64,000 nt of DNA. Source: Dicaeum eximium. Its lineage: Eukaryota; Chordata; Aves; Passeriformes; Dicaeidae. The translations under genes were made by a program, and so were the position numbers. The stretch lies in NCBI GenBank assembly GCA_013396995.1, contig VWZP01001589.1:2131069-2195068 (forward strand). Reading direction: 5' to 3'. Below the pieces are notes generated by a model that had not been told where the DNA came from, searched no databases, and was given only the letters and a program-made list of their open reading frames with translations. Below, piece by piece: positions 24,781 to 37,620 of the stretch. Numbering within the stretch: position 1 is the first letter of the stretch; every line of letters begins with the position of its first letter.

Positions 24781-27511
24781 CTATGCATTCATTCAAGGAT
24801 GATTTTAGAGGTTCACACACTGAAGCTGAGAGTTTTATTCACATCGGAGAATAATAATTAACTCCCATGTCTTACAAGCAAAACTCCTGCTACTTCATTT
24901 CAGTTTAAGACCTGTGATTTTACTCCTACAAGAAAACAAAAAAGTTTATGTGACCTTTTCCTTGTTCTAGACATGTGGCTGACCATCTGCTGCAAGCTGC
25001 AATCCTTCATTGCAGTACCAGTGATTAGCTGGTTCATCATTTCTCAAAGTTTCTCTTTTCCTGTAATATTTAATATATACAAAACACAGTTAACTCTAGA
25101 GATGTTCTAACTATATGCTGCATTCTAACAACAAACCTAAATTTGAAAGCATTAGATAGAGCTGTACCAAGGAAGGCCCTTTTACTTTGAGAGAAAACCA
25201 CAGAGTATGGGGTGGGTGACAGGGGATCAGTCAGCTGCACACGTTTCACCTGAACAACATCACTGGTTATTTTGCTCATATCACATAAGGGGGTGGTATC
25301 AGAATTCTTACAGGGTAAAATGCCACAGACTGCTCTATTTCTTTATCCACTAGATGAGCATTTTCCACTGAAGAAAGTAAACAGATTTTTTTACTCACTA
25401 TGCTCTTGTCAAATTCATCTGGTTGTTTTCTTCATTATCTTCTAGGTTCTATAAATTCTTTCATAATTCATTTAGAGCATGTTTTTCTTCCCTAGCACTG
25501 CACATTGTGCTCATTTTTTCTTTACCCTAAACTACATTTTCTGTATACTGTTTGTTCTTCTTCAGTCCCCTAGGATCTAACCTGTCCTCCATCATTTCTC
25601 AAAAGTAATTAATGATTCAAAAAGTGCCTCCTTTTTTTGAGCCCTTGAAGATAAAAAGACATTACAGTTTCCCAATTTAAAACCTCCAAGTTAATGAAAA
25701 AATCTTAAAACTGTTCTTTCTCTGCCCATATTAAAAATTAATGCATTAGAAATCTAATTACAATGTATCTTTATTCTTCCAAAACAAACGCTTTAATGCT
25801 ATCATTTGTTTGAAGAGTGATGGATGCTTTCCTTTATTTCTCCAATTTTTCCATGAATCTTTTCATCTTTTTTGCCAGTTAGGCTGTTTACATGCTAGTT
25901 TGGTTCTCTGTATTACGTATTACCTTATACTATCACTTTATTATTGTCTTTAGCCTTTCTTCTGCTCCTCAGATGTAGTCCAGATGCAGAAAAAATATTT
26001 TTGAGCACACAAAAATGTAAAGGAAGTACCTTCTCAGTCATTATTGATTAAATTTGAAAAGCAATGGAAGAAGGGTGAATGGCCAGGAACTCAAAAAGAG
26101 TACACAAAATATACTGAAAGTATAATCAAGAAATGAGAACCATGGGAAGCACTGCAGAAATATTGAAAAGACCCAAACCAAAACCAACCAACCAGAAAAG
26201 CCACAAAATACAAGGAAACAAAACAAACCCAAAATAACAAAAAGCCCCAACCTCTCCATATGCTTTCATATCCCTACATCTGCAGTAGTACAGATTGCCA
26301 CTGTTTTTAAAACATATTACATTTTCTCATAATATATTTAGAGCAGGTATGAAGAGAGAGCTTTATTACTTAGCCGTTTTTCCCAAGAGACCCTGCCTGT
26401 CATTTCCAAAAGACTGATTTTCCCAAGTTTATTAACTTTACTCTGCCACTCTATTCTTTTCTGTGGGGTTCTGAATACTGTCATTTCAGAAACCCTTCCA
26501 ACACCTTAATAGGTCACTTGAACTTCTCCCTACATTCTCCCTGTGGAGTAAGAATATAACCTAAAATAGTCACATTCTGTACCTCCTCCACCTTCAGGAA
26601 CAAAAGCCTAACTGTCAAGGTGGCTTTAGAGCACCACTCAGGCTTGCTGTGACCTCTCAGGCTGTCTTCCCTCAATAATTGAAGTCTAAAATTGCCATTA
26701 GCTTCTGTGCTTTGGATACCTCTTTAAATTTCTCAGGATCAGACATATAAAAAATAGTTCTTCTATATAGTTCTTCTTGTTCTTCTTATGCTTAACCAGT
26801 GACATTGTGTATTTGAGTAAGTTTGAAAAGCAGCCAAAGTCTTGATGAGCTATTGAATATAACAAGTGGAAAAACTTGCAGTTTAGTTAGACAGACTTCT
26901 CCATTTTTACTCATGGTGGTACTTTATTCCATAAGTAATTGCACTGATTTAGCTCATTACTCCACATTTAGGGATAAACAGTGCCAGAAAGAAAACTTTG
27001 GCTGAAATAACAGGGGGAGGGAGGAGCGTGTGAAATCAGTGACATGGCACTTAACTTTACATTTCTTAATTAAATAGTTCTCTCTGTAGCTACAATTATG
27101 GGACTTGCAATTAAAGGCTGTAAAACCACGTTAATGATTTATTCATGTCCAATGAGTAATTTAAACTGCTTAGATTAAGTATTTTTAATAAAATACAAAT
27201 AGAGATTAAAAACACATCAAATAAAGCAAACTAAGATGGATAGCTACTGCTACTTACATAAAAGTATGCAGCAGCACAGTTGATAAAGATATGTAATATA
27301 CAATATTTAATTAACAATTTAATTGGGGACTACAAACATACACTAGAGAATTCAAAGGTAGAATTTTCTCCAGTGTGACTTGACTCTCAAACATAAAATG
27401 TAAGAGAACAGAGATCAGCTAGGCACCAGAATGACATATATAATGGGATACATTGGAGACGTTTTTGTCCTTCACTACCCAATACCTGCAAATAGAAAAG
27501 AAATAGAACAT
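24781..27511. other. AT-rich sequence with an A/C-rich tract, no recognisable gene
   Basis: A stretch at about 26165-26252 is A/C-rich and nearly free of T, with ACC, AACC and CAAAA blocks. A stretch near 27050-27180 is rich in TAAT/ATTA motifs. No frame is convincing and no repeat family is recognised. Confidence 0.55.
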
Positions 27512-27516
27512 TGTCT
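27512..27516. repeat. Left target-site duplication TGTCT
   Basis: These five bases directly before the LTR are identical to the five directly after it (27815-27819). A 5-bp duplication is the usual signature of insertion by a retroviral integrase of the ERVL/ERV3 group. Confidence 0.8.
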
Positions 27517-27814
27517 TGTCCTGGATTGTTAAAATAAGATATTGTATTTGCCATCTGATAAAGATGGGGTTGTTATCTGGGCAGGTTTCCCTTATCTTTT
27601 CACAAACAATACCTCCCCTGGGAAGACATTTTCTGTTAATGGGCCATTGAGTGCCTCCACATGACTGNTTAGTTTTTCCTAGTAAAGAACTGTTATTCCT
27701 ATCCCCATATTTTTTTGCCTTAGAGCGTTTTAATTTCAAAAAATTGTGGTGATTCGGAGGGAGGGGGTTTGTGTTTTCTTCCTTAGCAGACATCTGTTTT
27801 TTTAAACCAAGACA
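27517..27814 (-). mobile_element. Complete 298-bp solo LTR of a passerine-type endogenous retrovirus
   Basis: The element is bounded by TGTCCTGGATTG on the left and AACCAAGACA on the right (plus strand), giving nearly matching inverted termini TGTCCTGG and TGTCTTGG. Perfect 5-bp duplications TGTCT flank it at 27512-27516 and 27815-27819. Read on the minus strand it starts TGTCTTGGTTTAAA, continues with GCTAAGGAAG, a C-rich CCCCCTCCCTCC block near 27768, and AATAACAGTTCTTTACTAGG near 27690, which I recognise from songbird LTRs. No internal retroviral sequence remains, as expected after recombination between two LTRs. One undetermined base lies at 27668. Confidence 0.88.
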
Positions 27815-27819
27815 TGTCT
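27815..27819. repeat. Right target-site duplication TGTCT
   Basis: Identical to 27512-27516 on the other side of the solo LTR; together they fix both ends of the element. Confidence 0.8.
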
Positions 27820-28686
27820 AAAATGTTTATCTAAAATAAAAAAATTAATTTTGAAGTGCTCTTTTCTCTCTATTCACTATAAAAGAAGTCTAAACTAGTT
27901 TCAGTGCAAACATGAAAGTCCTCCAAATTATAATGAAATCAATCCTCTACAAATTACCAGTTTTACAGGTGTCTTCCTCAAAGCCCACACATAAATAATA
28001 ATTTCAAACCAAAAGGACCATTTCAATTGCATACATAATATTTAAAAAAAAATAGCCAATAAAGTAGAAGTCTGTGTAATCTGAGGAGTATAAAGATTCC
28101 CACTGGTTAGCAGCAGTGAAGCAGCATGAAGTAAAATGCTGAGGTGCAGATATCGGTGTAGGCAGGCGGTTGAGAAAGAGAAAAGAACATGAAAAAGCTG
28201 CTGATAAATGAAGAACGTTTGGTCTGAAGCCATACCATGCATCAAGTCTAACTAGGACAGTCTGTAGTTTACTGCAGTGTTTGTTACCATGACCAAAGGG
28301 GCAGTGCCCTCCATCTGTGTGCAGATCCCATTGCCCTACAGCTGCATGTGAAGATTTTGCTCACAAAGAATAGATCTTCTCTGCTGCCAGAACATGGCAA
28401 CAGCCACCTCTCAGTTGTTCTCTTGCCTTAGGGCCCAGCTGACAGAGGAAAAGCCTCAATACAGTAAATGCATACATCATACCATGAAGAGGAGCCGTGG
28501 GTACCCCAGGAATGTTGGAAGCTACATTGGTAACTTGCTCATGAGACTTATCTGGAGCAACACAGAAAAGCAGCAGAAACAAGCTGAGTCAAATATTTTG
28601 GGCTAGAAATACCCCGTGGGTAATGGCTGCTCCTCCCTGTTCTCCATATTCTGTAACACATTAAAGCAACTTTAATGAGAGACTAC
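27820..28686. other. AT-rich sequence without a recognisable gene
   Basis: Two overlapping antiparallel frames of about 70 codons (28361-28582 minus, 28394-28606 plus) occur in a slightly GC-richer part just before the next LTR-like segment. Neither resembles a known protein. Confidence 0.5.
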
Positions 28687-29080
28687 TGTGAGAGACTGAA
28701 ATGTTATGATTGATGGCTTAAGCATTGTTATAAAGGACTGTTTGCCAATTATGAAAAAACTGTATAAAGAAGCTGTGACCACCAAAGACTACCTTTGCCT
28801 GGATCTGCCTCCTTTCTGGAACTTTGGACTGTGAATTAAGCCACCTAAGGGAACTTGAGATAAGATAAAAGTGACGCTATTGTCCAATTATCTCAGGTCT
28901 GGGGAGAAGTAAACAAGACTGAGTGAGAAGAATGTATCCACAAGAAAGCAACACCCAGCAGCTGTCCTAGATGTCATCTCCGGCTAGGCTCAAGGTGGGG
29001 GAGTCCATAGCCCACAGGCTCATCTGCTGAGGCCAGGTTTGCACACAATTCCCCCCAGTCAAGATGGGGGAGGAGGTGTT
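28687..29080 (+). mobile_element. LTR-like segment, probable solo LTR remnant
   Basis: The left part starts TGTGAGAGACTG and carries two TATAAA motifs (28729-28734 and 28763-28768). A GC-richer R/U5-like part follows, with CTGGATCTGCCTCC near 28800, then a purine-rich GATGGGGGAGGAGG near 29064. Composition and layout are those of a retroviral LTR and differ from the flanks. I did not find a matching target duplication or a definite CA end, so orientation and edges are provisional. It lies less than 1 kb from the complete solo LTR but shares no obvious sequence with it. Confidence 0.4.
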
Positions 29081-30202
29081 GCATAGGGGACTGTTTGAAC
29101 TATCAGAAGTAATAATATTTTCTTACTTTCAGTCCTGGACAGCAGAACTTAGAACAGGTAATATTCAGAGCATAAAGTAGTGAGCTAATCATCATTAAGA
29201 GTACTCAAACTCGGCAAGGGACCAAAGCAATTGTGTCAGAATTTATAAACATCTTCCATAGGTTAATGAAGCTGTTGGAACTTGTTGCATAAGACAGAAA
29301 CAAAGGTCAAGCTAAATACTTTTTATTTTTTAAGGTCTTAGAAGTAGGGAACATTAATATTGACAGACATTTGAAGAATAATAGAGCTATTTATGAAAAT
29401 GTTTCCCTTAGATTTATACACACAGGCTTTCAGTTGTGCATAATACATGAAGGTAGAATGCATTAATGAGCTAGGCTGATAGACTGATAGTTATGACAGC
29501 CATCAGCTTTCACTGATACAACCACAGTTAGATCTAAATTTCAATAAAAACCAAAAAACCACACTTAGCCCATAATACAGTATACCATCATATTTTCACT
29601 GCATGATCAAGCATAGTGGAGAGATCCCTGATTTAGCAGAGTCAAAGGCACTATGTTGACAGTGATTCAAACAGACATTCTTAACAACTTGTACAGAAGC
29701 TAATTATCCCTTTAAGAGGCAATAGCACTTGTGTCTCTTTAGAATTCTAGGATGTGTATTTCTGTTTTGGAGTAAACTTCAAACCAGGCATCCACAACAG
29801 CGAAAATTTGAATGGGCAAAATTAGAAGATCCATAGAAAACAAGAAGCTTAAACACCTTTTGCCTACTACTGTCAGCTAAATGCAGAGCATGTTTCAAAT
29901 GCAGACTGCTTTTTGAGTCTCAGCTAAATTCAACCTTGTAGTAGAGTTATATTAAGAGACTTGCCAAAATAAAACACTCCACTTCCAAGTGAACTTAAAT
30001 AGTCCAAAATTAGAATTCTATTAATTTAAATTGCTGGCAGAATTTTCAAAATAAGAATAAAAAAAGAAAAAAAAAAGAAAAATTTAAAAATAAAATAGAT
30101 ACTGGACCCATATAGTGGACATCAGTACAGTTACTTTGGGTACACGACTACCAGACATAAATGCACTCTTTCAAATTTACTAATAATCAAACCATAATTA
30201 GG
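29081..30202. other. AT-rich sequence without a recognisable gene
   Basis: It ends in an A-rich block at about 30055-30097 (A-runs broken by single G or T), about 110 bases before the CR1. No frames of interest and no repeat family recognised. Confidence 0.55.
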
Positions 30203-30922
30203 GTATCAATACAGGCTGAGGGATGAAGGGATGAGAGCAACCCGGGGAAGAGGGACTTAGGGTTAATAATGGATAAAAAACTAGACATGGGCCAGCAATA
30301 GGCACTATCAGCACAGAAGATCAACGTGTCCTGGGCTGCATCCAAAGCAGTGTGGCCATTGGGGTAAAGGAGGTGATTCTGCACCTCTGCTCTTCTCTGG
30401 TGAGACCCCACCTGCAATACTGCATCCAGTTCTGGGGTCCCAGCACAAGAAAGACATAGAATTGTTGGAGTCCAGAGCCACAAAACTGATCAGAGGGGTC
30501 GAACACTTCTGCTATGAAGGACACCTCTCTGTGCTGAGAGAACTGGGGCTGTTCATCCTGGAGAAGAGGAGGCTCTGAGGAGACCTCACTGCAGCCTTTC
30601 AGTGCTTAATAAGAATTTAGAAAGATGGAGACAAATTTTTAGCAAGGCCTATGAAGATAGAGCAAGAGGTAATGAATTTAAAATAAAGAGGGCCAATTTA
30701 GACAAGATATAAGGAAGAAATTCTTTACTGTGAGGGTGATGAACCACTGTAACAGGTTGCCCAGAGAGGTGGTAGATGTCCTGTCCCTGGAAACATTCAA
30801 GGTGAGGTTAGACAGGGCTTTCAGCCACCTGATTAGTGGACCATGTCAGTGCCCATGGCAGGGAGGTTGGACTAGATGACCTCTAAAGGTCCCTTCCAAC
30901 CCAAACTGTGCTATGACTCTGT
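30203..30922 (+). mobile_element. CR1 LINE, 5'-truncated, about 0.7 kb
   Basis: This is the sense strand of the C-terminal part of CR1 ORF2 and the 3' UTR, in order. Landmarks are ATACAGGCTGAGGGATGAAG near 30209, CTGGTGAGACCCCACCTGCA near 30398, CTGGAGAAGAGGAGGCTCTG near 30558, TTGCCCAGAGAGGTGGTAGA near 30757, GGTTGGACTAGATGACCTCT near 30867, and CCCTTCCAACCCAAACTGTG leading into the tail CTATGACTCTGTA. The reading frame is broken by stops and indels (for example TGA in GGCTCTGAGGAG), so it cannot encode a working reverse transcriptase. Moderate divergence suggests an old insertion. Confidence 0.93.
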
Positions 30923-33900
30923 AGTCTGGTAATAGTTAATGCCCTAATTGTTGGCCTTTGCTCAAACCTCACATTCTGAAAACTGATAGCTCTCCATATC
31001 TTTTCTGTCATGAGAGTTCTATAGTTCTCCTGTACTATATGTGGGTTTTATACAAACAAGACAGTGGTGTTTACTTGCATGTTTTGGTTCTAATAGAAAG
31101 CTGCCTGGTGCTCCACCTTGTGTTTATTCTTTGTCTGCCTTAACTGGGAATGCCCCACAGCTGAGGACTAAAAGCAAGATGGGTGAAACACAACTAACCT
31201 TCATGTTAATCTCCATGAGCCTTTTTCTCCCGCTTCCCATAAGGTCTCTTCAAACTTTCCTACGGCTTGACAGCAAGTACAAAAAACCTGAAATACATAC
31301 ACTAGTGCCTACACTACTTCAGTAACCAAATGAAGAAAAATTCCATACCATTTCAGTTGCCTCTGAAGTGTTACTTCATCACTCCAGACCAGGGTACACA
31401 GCAACTTAGGTAATGACCCTGTCGGGCTCAGTGACTCTCTGTGACTCTTTGAGTTGCTACCCTTCTTAGGGTTCCACCAGTGTGATTGGAACTGCCAGCC
31501 TCTATGGCAAAAGCAGTCATCATTCCCTGTTCACCTACAAAGGTTTTTGTGCATTTGGCTGTTTACACATAGACCGCACTATTCTTAAACCATATTTTTA
31601 ACGGCAGGCTGTAAGTCAACATAAGGGTATAATTTATATTTTTCAGAGTTTTCTACCTATGAAAATATTCATACATCAAATTTCTCATGTGGCATCCTCC
31701 AGAGATGTTCAATAGAGTTGTGCTTTGCTGCTGGGTATGTCAGAGTTTAATGGAAGTATGTATTTATTAGTAAAATGGCTACCTACCAAAAAACATTAAT
31801 AAACCTTCAATCAGACATCACACATTTCTAACAAAAAACATATTTCAAAGCCTTAGCTGCTAGTTAAAAGCCTTACAAATTACAGAATTTACAATGAGCT
31901 TTGCAGTACAGCAACACAATTTGTTTGTTTTCCTCCCACTGTGGTCTCCTCCTCATGAATTGAGAAAGACCATCATGGTAGCAACAGCAGGAACACATTT
32001 TGTTTTGTTCTTTTTCTGAAAGCTATTCATTCCTCAGCCACAGATTCACAGCTAAATTTGTCTCTTTTAGTCATAACACCATCAAATGGCAAAAAAAATG
32101 GCATTATTCCATGAAATTTGAGAAAATATGGATCATCTTTTTCACAATGTTCCCAATACAAAATTTGCCAAGACACAAAAAAGTTGTAGACAATCCTGTG
32201 TTTTAGGTCCAACACACATGTTTGTGTATGTTCTGGAGCAGTTTGGATGTGCTACAGTGATACACCAACAGTTTAACATATTCAACATGAATAGGCCAGT
32301 TTGTATATTACATATTAATAACAGGAAAAAACAAGGGAGACCTTTGTATACTAAGCAAATCTAGTAAATATTAGTAAAATAACTAGCTTCTTGGAAAATA
32401 CTTGGCAAGGTAATTAAAATATGTAATATTACTTGCTGTTACCATATTATAACTTATCAGCCATACCAGTAATTGTGTACCATATTGCCTTAGGCCCATC
32501 TTTTAGACAGAAATTTTTAGATACCCAAAGTGTATATGCCTACCTTCTGTGACTCTACTTTCTTCACGTGTCATTCTGTGCTCAACATCCTGCTCTAACT
32601 CCATTAATCTAAATTATCCCAGAACTATTGTTTAGTGACAGAAGGACTGGAGATTTTCGTTAAATCCACCTTCTTCTCCTAAAGTGTCAGTGAAGATAGT
32701 TGAAAGATAAACAGCTCAGTTAAATCATCTCTAATGGATACAAATACATTTAACTTTTTGTATTTCCTGCTGAAGAAGAATATTAATTTAAATGAACCAA
32801 GAAATATTAATGCAAATATGCTGAATATTCATTCAAATATGAAATATTAAAATAAAATTCTGTCTTCATTTTTTAAAGTGTTAGTATAAAAGACATTTCT
32901 AAAAATAAATGATGATAGTGTCCAAATCACTTCCAAAATGCTACTAAGAGATTAATAGTGAAACCATTTTTCAGTGTCTGTGTCCCTAAACAGTTCATTC
33001 CCACACTTGCTCAAAGAAAGAGTAGAATTGAATGGAAACTTGTTCCTCTGCCATGCTTACATTTACTAGGAGTTAAGAATGGTATCTCAGAGTGATATAT
33101 CTCTATATTAAAATATTAATTAGATAAAAATATCAAAGGAACGTTTTGCTCTCTTTAGAAAAGATGAATCTCTTAGCTAAATGTGCATCTTTTGACATCC
33201 TTTAAAATCTTCCTTCTTTTCCAATATTTTTTTATTAACTTTTGAATCTTGTCAGTCAAGTCTGGCTTCGTGGTCCCCACAGCATTCATGGATTATTAGA
33301 AGTGCTTCTGGGTTTGATACAAAAAGGCACTGAAAATGTGTGTGCCTCAGACTGTTTCTGTGCTGTCAATACTGTAATGGCATCATTACTTTTTTAATAA
33401 GTCATTGATGTTTCTGTTGCAATTGACCAATTTGATTTTTAGGTCATATTCAGCAGCAAAGAAAAAGAATAGGAAAAAGCCATAAAGAATAATTTGAGTG
33501 TTTCTTGCTAATAACAAGGTGAAGCAGACACAGTTTATCATGCAAAAACTATATCTTATACTCCAAGAAGTTCATTGGCAAGGAAACTATAAGCCCTGGG
33601 TTAAAATTAGGCTGAAATCTTCACGATCACTGCAGCATATTAAATATGATAAATATGAGATACCAAGAAATAGATAAAGAATGATGATTCTGGCAAAAAC
33701 ACCCAAAACATATAACGCATTTTAATTCCTTCTCTGAACATCCTGAAATAGGCAGAGGATACCTAAATCTATTGTTTCTTTAAATCACTATAATTAGTGA
33801 GTATGCAGTGAAATACACAGATATACAGCCATGGTTTTTCATCTTTTCCCTCTCAAAAAAAAAAAAAAAAAGAAAAAACCCAAAAACCAAAAGCAACAAC

Positions 33901-36788
33901 AAAACAACAACCAAAAAACTGACCATAAAAACCCTGACAAAAGTATCTTAGATTACACCCAAGAGAGAAGAAAACCAAATGTGTTTCTTTTGTAACGTAT
34001 TTGTAATATACAAATAAACTGAGAGAGCAGCCCAGATAAAGCCTGTGAAAGAGTTAATTACCCACTGTTAGCAAGCAGTCTCAGTCTTACAGAAAAATAC
34101 TTCAAATATTGGAAAAGTTTAACAAGAAGACAGGATTCAATAGGTTTCTTCAGAGGCTATGAAAGACACATACATGGATGAGCTGCTAAGATTTTCTTCA
34201 TGGATTTCAACTGTTATTCTCTCTATATTCCCATTTTCTTCACCTTCTCTTTCTCTCTAGAGGATTTTCTGTATCACTCTTGTTCCTCCATGGGCCTCAT
34301 ACCTCCATGTGAAACAGAAATACATTGTCCTTACTGCTGCACCAAGCAATACTTCAATGCAAGCTTCATTACCAGCTCAAATGTTAACCCAGATTTATCA
34401 GCATGTTAGCCCAAGTTAATGATCCTATATTTTAACATCTCCAGACCCAGTCAGGGTTTGAGCTTCAGTGCAAAAGGAATGCAAGGACCAAGAAGGAAGC
34501 TTGACTGTAAATGAACCTTGAGTAGTTTTCTGAATTGTACTTCCCTCATCTTTCTAGACAGGATCTGTTTCTCACTCAAATATTTATTATTTTAAAAATA
34601 AAAATATATATTTTTTTAAAAGTAGCAGTACTGCCTCTTATTTATGAGGCATCATAAATCATTCAGCTGTCAGCATGTCATATAGTAAGAAGAAAGCACT
34701 GAACTAGTCAATCTGTATCAAAATTCTTCTTTTTCTAGTGCTCAATTGTCACTGCTATTGTTAAGTCAGGACAAGTCCCTAAACAGACCTTTTAAGAGAA
34801 AATGCTTTACCTTTCCACTAGCTGCCACAGAGAATCAGTTCTGAACGCTCACAAGATGACTGTACCATGGCTGCTTTAAAAGGGCATTTTCAACCATGGA
34901 ACAATAAAAAAAAGTTTATAATTTTAGGGTAATATGTACATGAGCAAGCTTTTCTGAGTTTATCTGAGTTGCATTAATGTTGACTCTTTCAGGATATCAA
35001 AGTATATGAGGAAATACTTAGACATATAACTTCACTGTGTACTTTGGGTATCTATTTAAAGTAAATAATCATTAGTGATAGTGCTCTCTCTAAAAAGAAA
35101 ACTTCTACAATTATAGACCTCAAAAATTCAAACATAATAAGTTCTACTAACTATTCCCAACAATTAAAAAAAGCTGTGGAAAGGAATGAAACCACACACA
35201 CTAACACTCACAAGCACACACCCACAGCCTGAGGGGGATCTACATTCTAGTATGCACTCCTAAACAACATAACATTTCCTTACAAGAAATAGATCACTTC
35301 TTGCAAGTCTTCCCAAAAATACCAGTATTATAGCATTTTGGCTCATTTCAGAATTAAATCAGATAAGTATGCTTGAAGTATTTGCCTTGACATTGTAGTT
35401 TGTTAAGTGTACCTTTTATGGAACAGTTATCAGAAAAAAATATTTTCATTTTAAAAATTGAATCTTTAGAAAAATATTTCACCCCTGATACTGGAAATTA
35501 TAAGCTAAGGATGACTGGGGTTTACTTCTTAGTATGAGAAGGAGCTCCTCCTGTTTATTTAGTCTGACTATGAAGGCTGTGATCTGGCTGCTAAACAGCG
35601 CCAAATGCAGTCTTTTGCTCCTGGAGGACTTCCACTGAATAAGACTACAATATCCTTTCCTGTAATTTCCTTAAAAGTATTTATTAACCTTGTGCCAAGA
35701 GGTGCCAGTCAAAGAAGTAAGCGGCAACATGCACCAATATCACGCTGGATAAATTCAATCCCCAGTGCTGAGTTATAAAACCTTTCTAATATACAGGATG
35801 AACAGACTATTCTTTGAGATTACTACTGACACATTATTTTTAAAAAAAGGATGATAGATCACTTCCATAATTATAGAGACACCTGACTTTAATCAATAGA
35901 AGGCAAATTTCATCCAGACTAAAGCTGAAGTTCCCATTCAATCATAAGAGCTGTCATTTCACTTGAAAATTACTATGGATTCCATGATAAATAAAGCATC
36001 ATGGGGAAGATCCATTAAACTTGACAAATTCAAGAGGAGTGCCAAGAAAACAACACAAATCAATATTTGATATTTATCAGTTTGACAAAAAGTGTGTGAT
36101 AGAAGGTACAGAAGAGGCTCATGAACACTCGTTGCTTGATCCATTTTTTTCTTAAAAACATAGCTGTATAATAACTCATCCTCAAATGTCATGTACAAAA
36201 AGATAATACTTGAGGAGAAAATCTAAACGACATGGCCTACTCTCAGCAGTGTCAGGTATGTCTGTGTTTTTTGCCCTATGTTTAATATCTTTTCAGTTTT
36301 GGCAAATAGCAGTGAGATCAGACCTCAGTGCATCTGCTGTCTATGATTCAGATGGTGGACTGTGTGAACTTTGCAAAGGGCAAGTCAAAGCCAAACACTA
36401 CAGCATCTATTAAGAGTGTTTTGCTGATGACTGTGAAGTACAAATAGCCTATTCGTAGACAGAGACCTCTTAATCATTCCTCTGAAAGTGCAAAGCACTG
36501 AGCAATTTACGGGCCAAATCGTGACTGGCTTGTAAGTAGCATGAGGGCACAAAAGCCCCTAAGGCTAAATAAAACAGCTTTGCTTTCAGCTTTGTGATCC
36601 TGAATATAGCCAGGATCCACAAACAAAGTTCTAGGTATAAAAGTTAAAGTTGATTAGAAGCCAAAGATTTTATACAAATAACCTTCTCCTTCATCAATGT
36701 CCCCTTTCTCTTCCTACCAGTGTCCCAAGTACAGTTAAACCTCCTGTGGCTGCTTTAAAAAGAGAAAAGAACAAGCAGAGATCCTCTT
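30923..36788. other. AT-rich sequence without a recognisable gene
   Basis: An A/C-rich tract at about 33855-33935 begins with an 18-base A-run and continues with AACCC, ACAAC and CCAAAA blocks. A moderately GC-rich stretch at 35500-35760 could be unique conserved DNA, but nothing in it is diagnostic. No repeat family is recognised, and frames stay below 95 codons. Confidence 0.5.
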
Positions 36789-37030
36789 AGAATCATAGTA
36801 TTGTTCAGGTTGGAAAAGATCTCTAAGATCATTCAGTATACCCGTTAATCTAACACTGCTGTATTCACCATTAACCATGTTTCTAAGTGCTACATCCACA
36901 TGTTTTTTAAACACTTCCCAGGCATGATGGTTCTACCACTTCCCTGAGCAGCTTGTTCTGATGCCTGGCCAATCTTTTCGTTCAGGAGTTTTTCGTAATA
37001 TCCAAGTTATCTCCTCCTGGCCTGTCACTA
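36789..37030 (-). mobile_element. Older CR1 LINE copy, first half (interrupted)
   Basis: The plus strand starts with the reverse complement of the CR1 3' end (AGAATCATAG, then TTCAGGTTGGAAAAGATCTC). It runs through TAACCATGTTTCTAAGTGC, ACCACTTCCCTGAGCAGC and TAATATCCAAGTTATCTCC to CCTGTCACTA at 37030. The CR1 sequence stops there and resumes at 37621 with GTTACCTAGGAGAAGAGACC. In the CR1 consensus, CACTA and GTTACC are adjacent. This half and 37621-37765 are therefore one element split by a later insertion. Confidence 0.9.
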
Positions 37031-37620
37031 AGGAATAGCATGGTCAGCAGGAGCAGGGAGGTTGTTCTGCTCCTGTACTCAGCACTGGTGAGGGGCACCT
37101 TGAGTGCTGTGTCCAATTCTGGCCCCTCAGTTTAGGAAGGACTAAAGGACAGTTCAGGTTGAGATGCTGGAGCGCGTCCAGAGGAGGGCAATGGGGCTGG
37201 TGAGGGGCTTGGAACACAAGCCCTGTGAGGAACCACTGAGGGAGCTGAGGGTGTTTAGCCTGGAGAAAAGGAGACTCAGGGGTGACCCTATCACTCTCTA
37301 CAACTCCCTGAAAGGTGGCTGTGGTCAGGTGGGGGTTGGGCTCTTTCTCCAGGCAGCAGCTGACAGAACCAGAGGACACAGCCTCAAGCTGCATCAAGGG
37401 AAATACAGGCTGAACATTAGGAAGAAGTTTTTTACAGAACGAGTGATAAAGTTCTAGAATAGTCTGCCTGAGGAGGTGGTGGAGTCACCATCCCTGGATG
37501 TGTTTAAAAAGAGATTGGATGTGGCACTCAATGCCATGGTTTAGTTGAGGTTTTAGGGCATGGGTTGGACTCGATGATCTTGAAGGTCTCTTCCAACCTA
37601 GACATTCTGTGATTCTGTGA
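37031..37620 (+). mobile_element. Younger CR1 LINE inserted into the older CR1
   Basis: This is a sense-strand CR1 3' segment ending in the doubled tail ATTCTGTGATTCTGTGA. An open frame at 37164-37457 matches the C-terminal end of CR1 ORF2: it has an SLEKRRLRGD-type motif, then LYNSLKGGCGQVG, then LNIRKKFF. The frame has no reverse transcriptase or endonuclease domain because the copy is 5'-truncated, so it is dead. Interrupting the other CR1 shows it arrived later. CR1 typically leaves little or no target duplication; the TCCTC at 37621-37625 may be tail or filler. Confidence 0.95.

Noticed and set aside
27419..27793. 124-codon minus-strand frame
   Set aside because: It runs through the solo LTR and across an undetermined base; it is a by-product of the LTR sequence.
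30187..30524. Two minus-strand frames of 98 and 67 codons
   Set aside because: They are antisense to the CR1 copy at 30203-30922.
37164..37457. 97-codon plus-strand frame with clear protein character, considered as a gene
   Set aside because: It is the C-terminal remnant of CR1 ORF2 in a 5'-truncated copy, without catalytic domains or its own promoter. The antiparallel frame 37044-37397 is its shadow.
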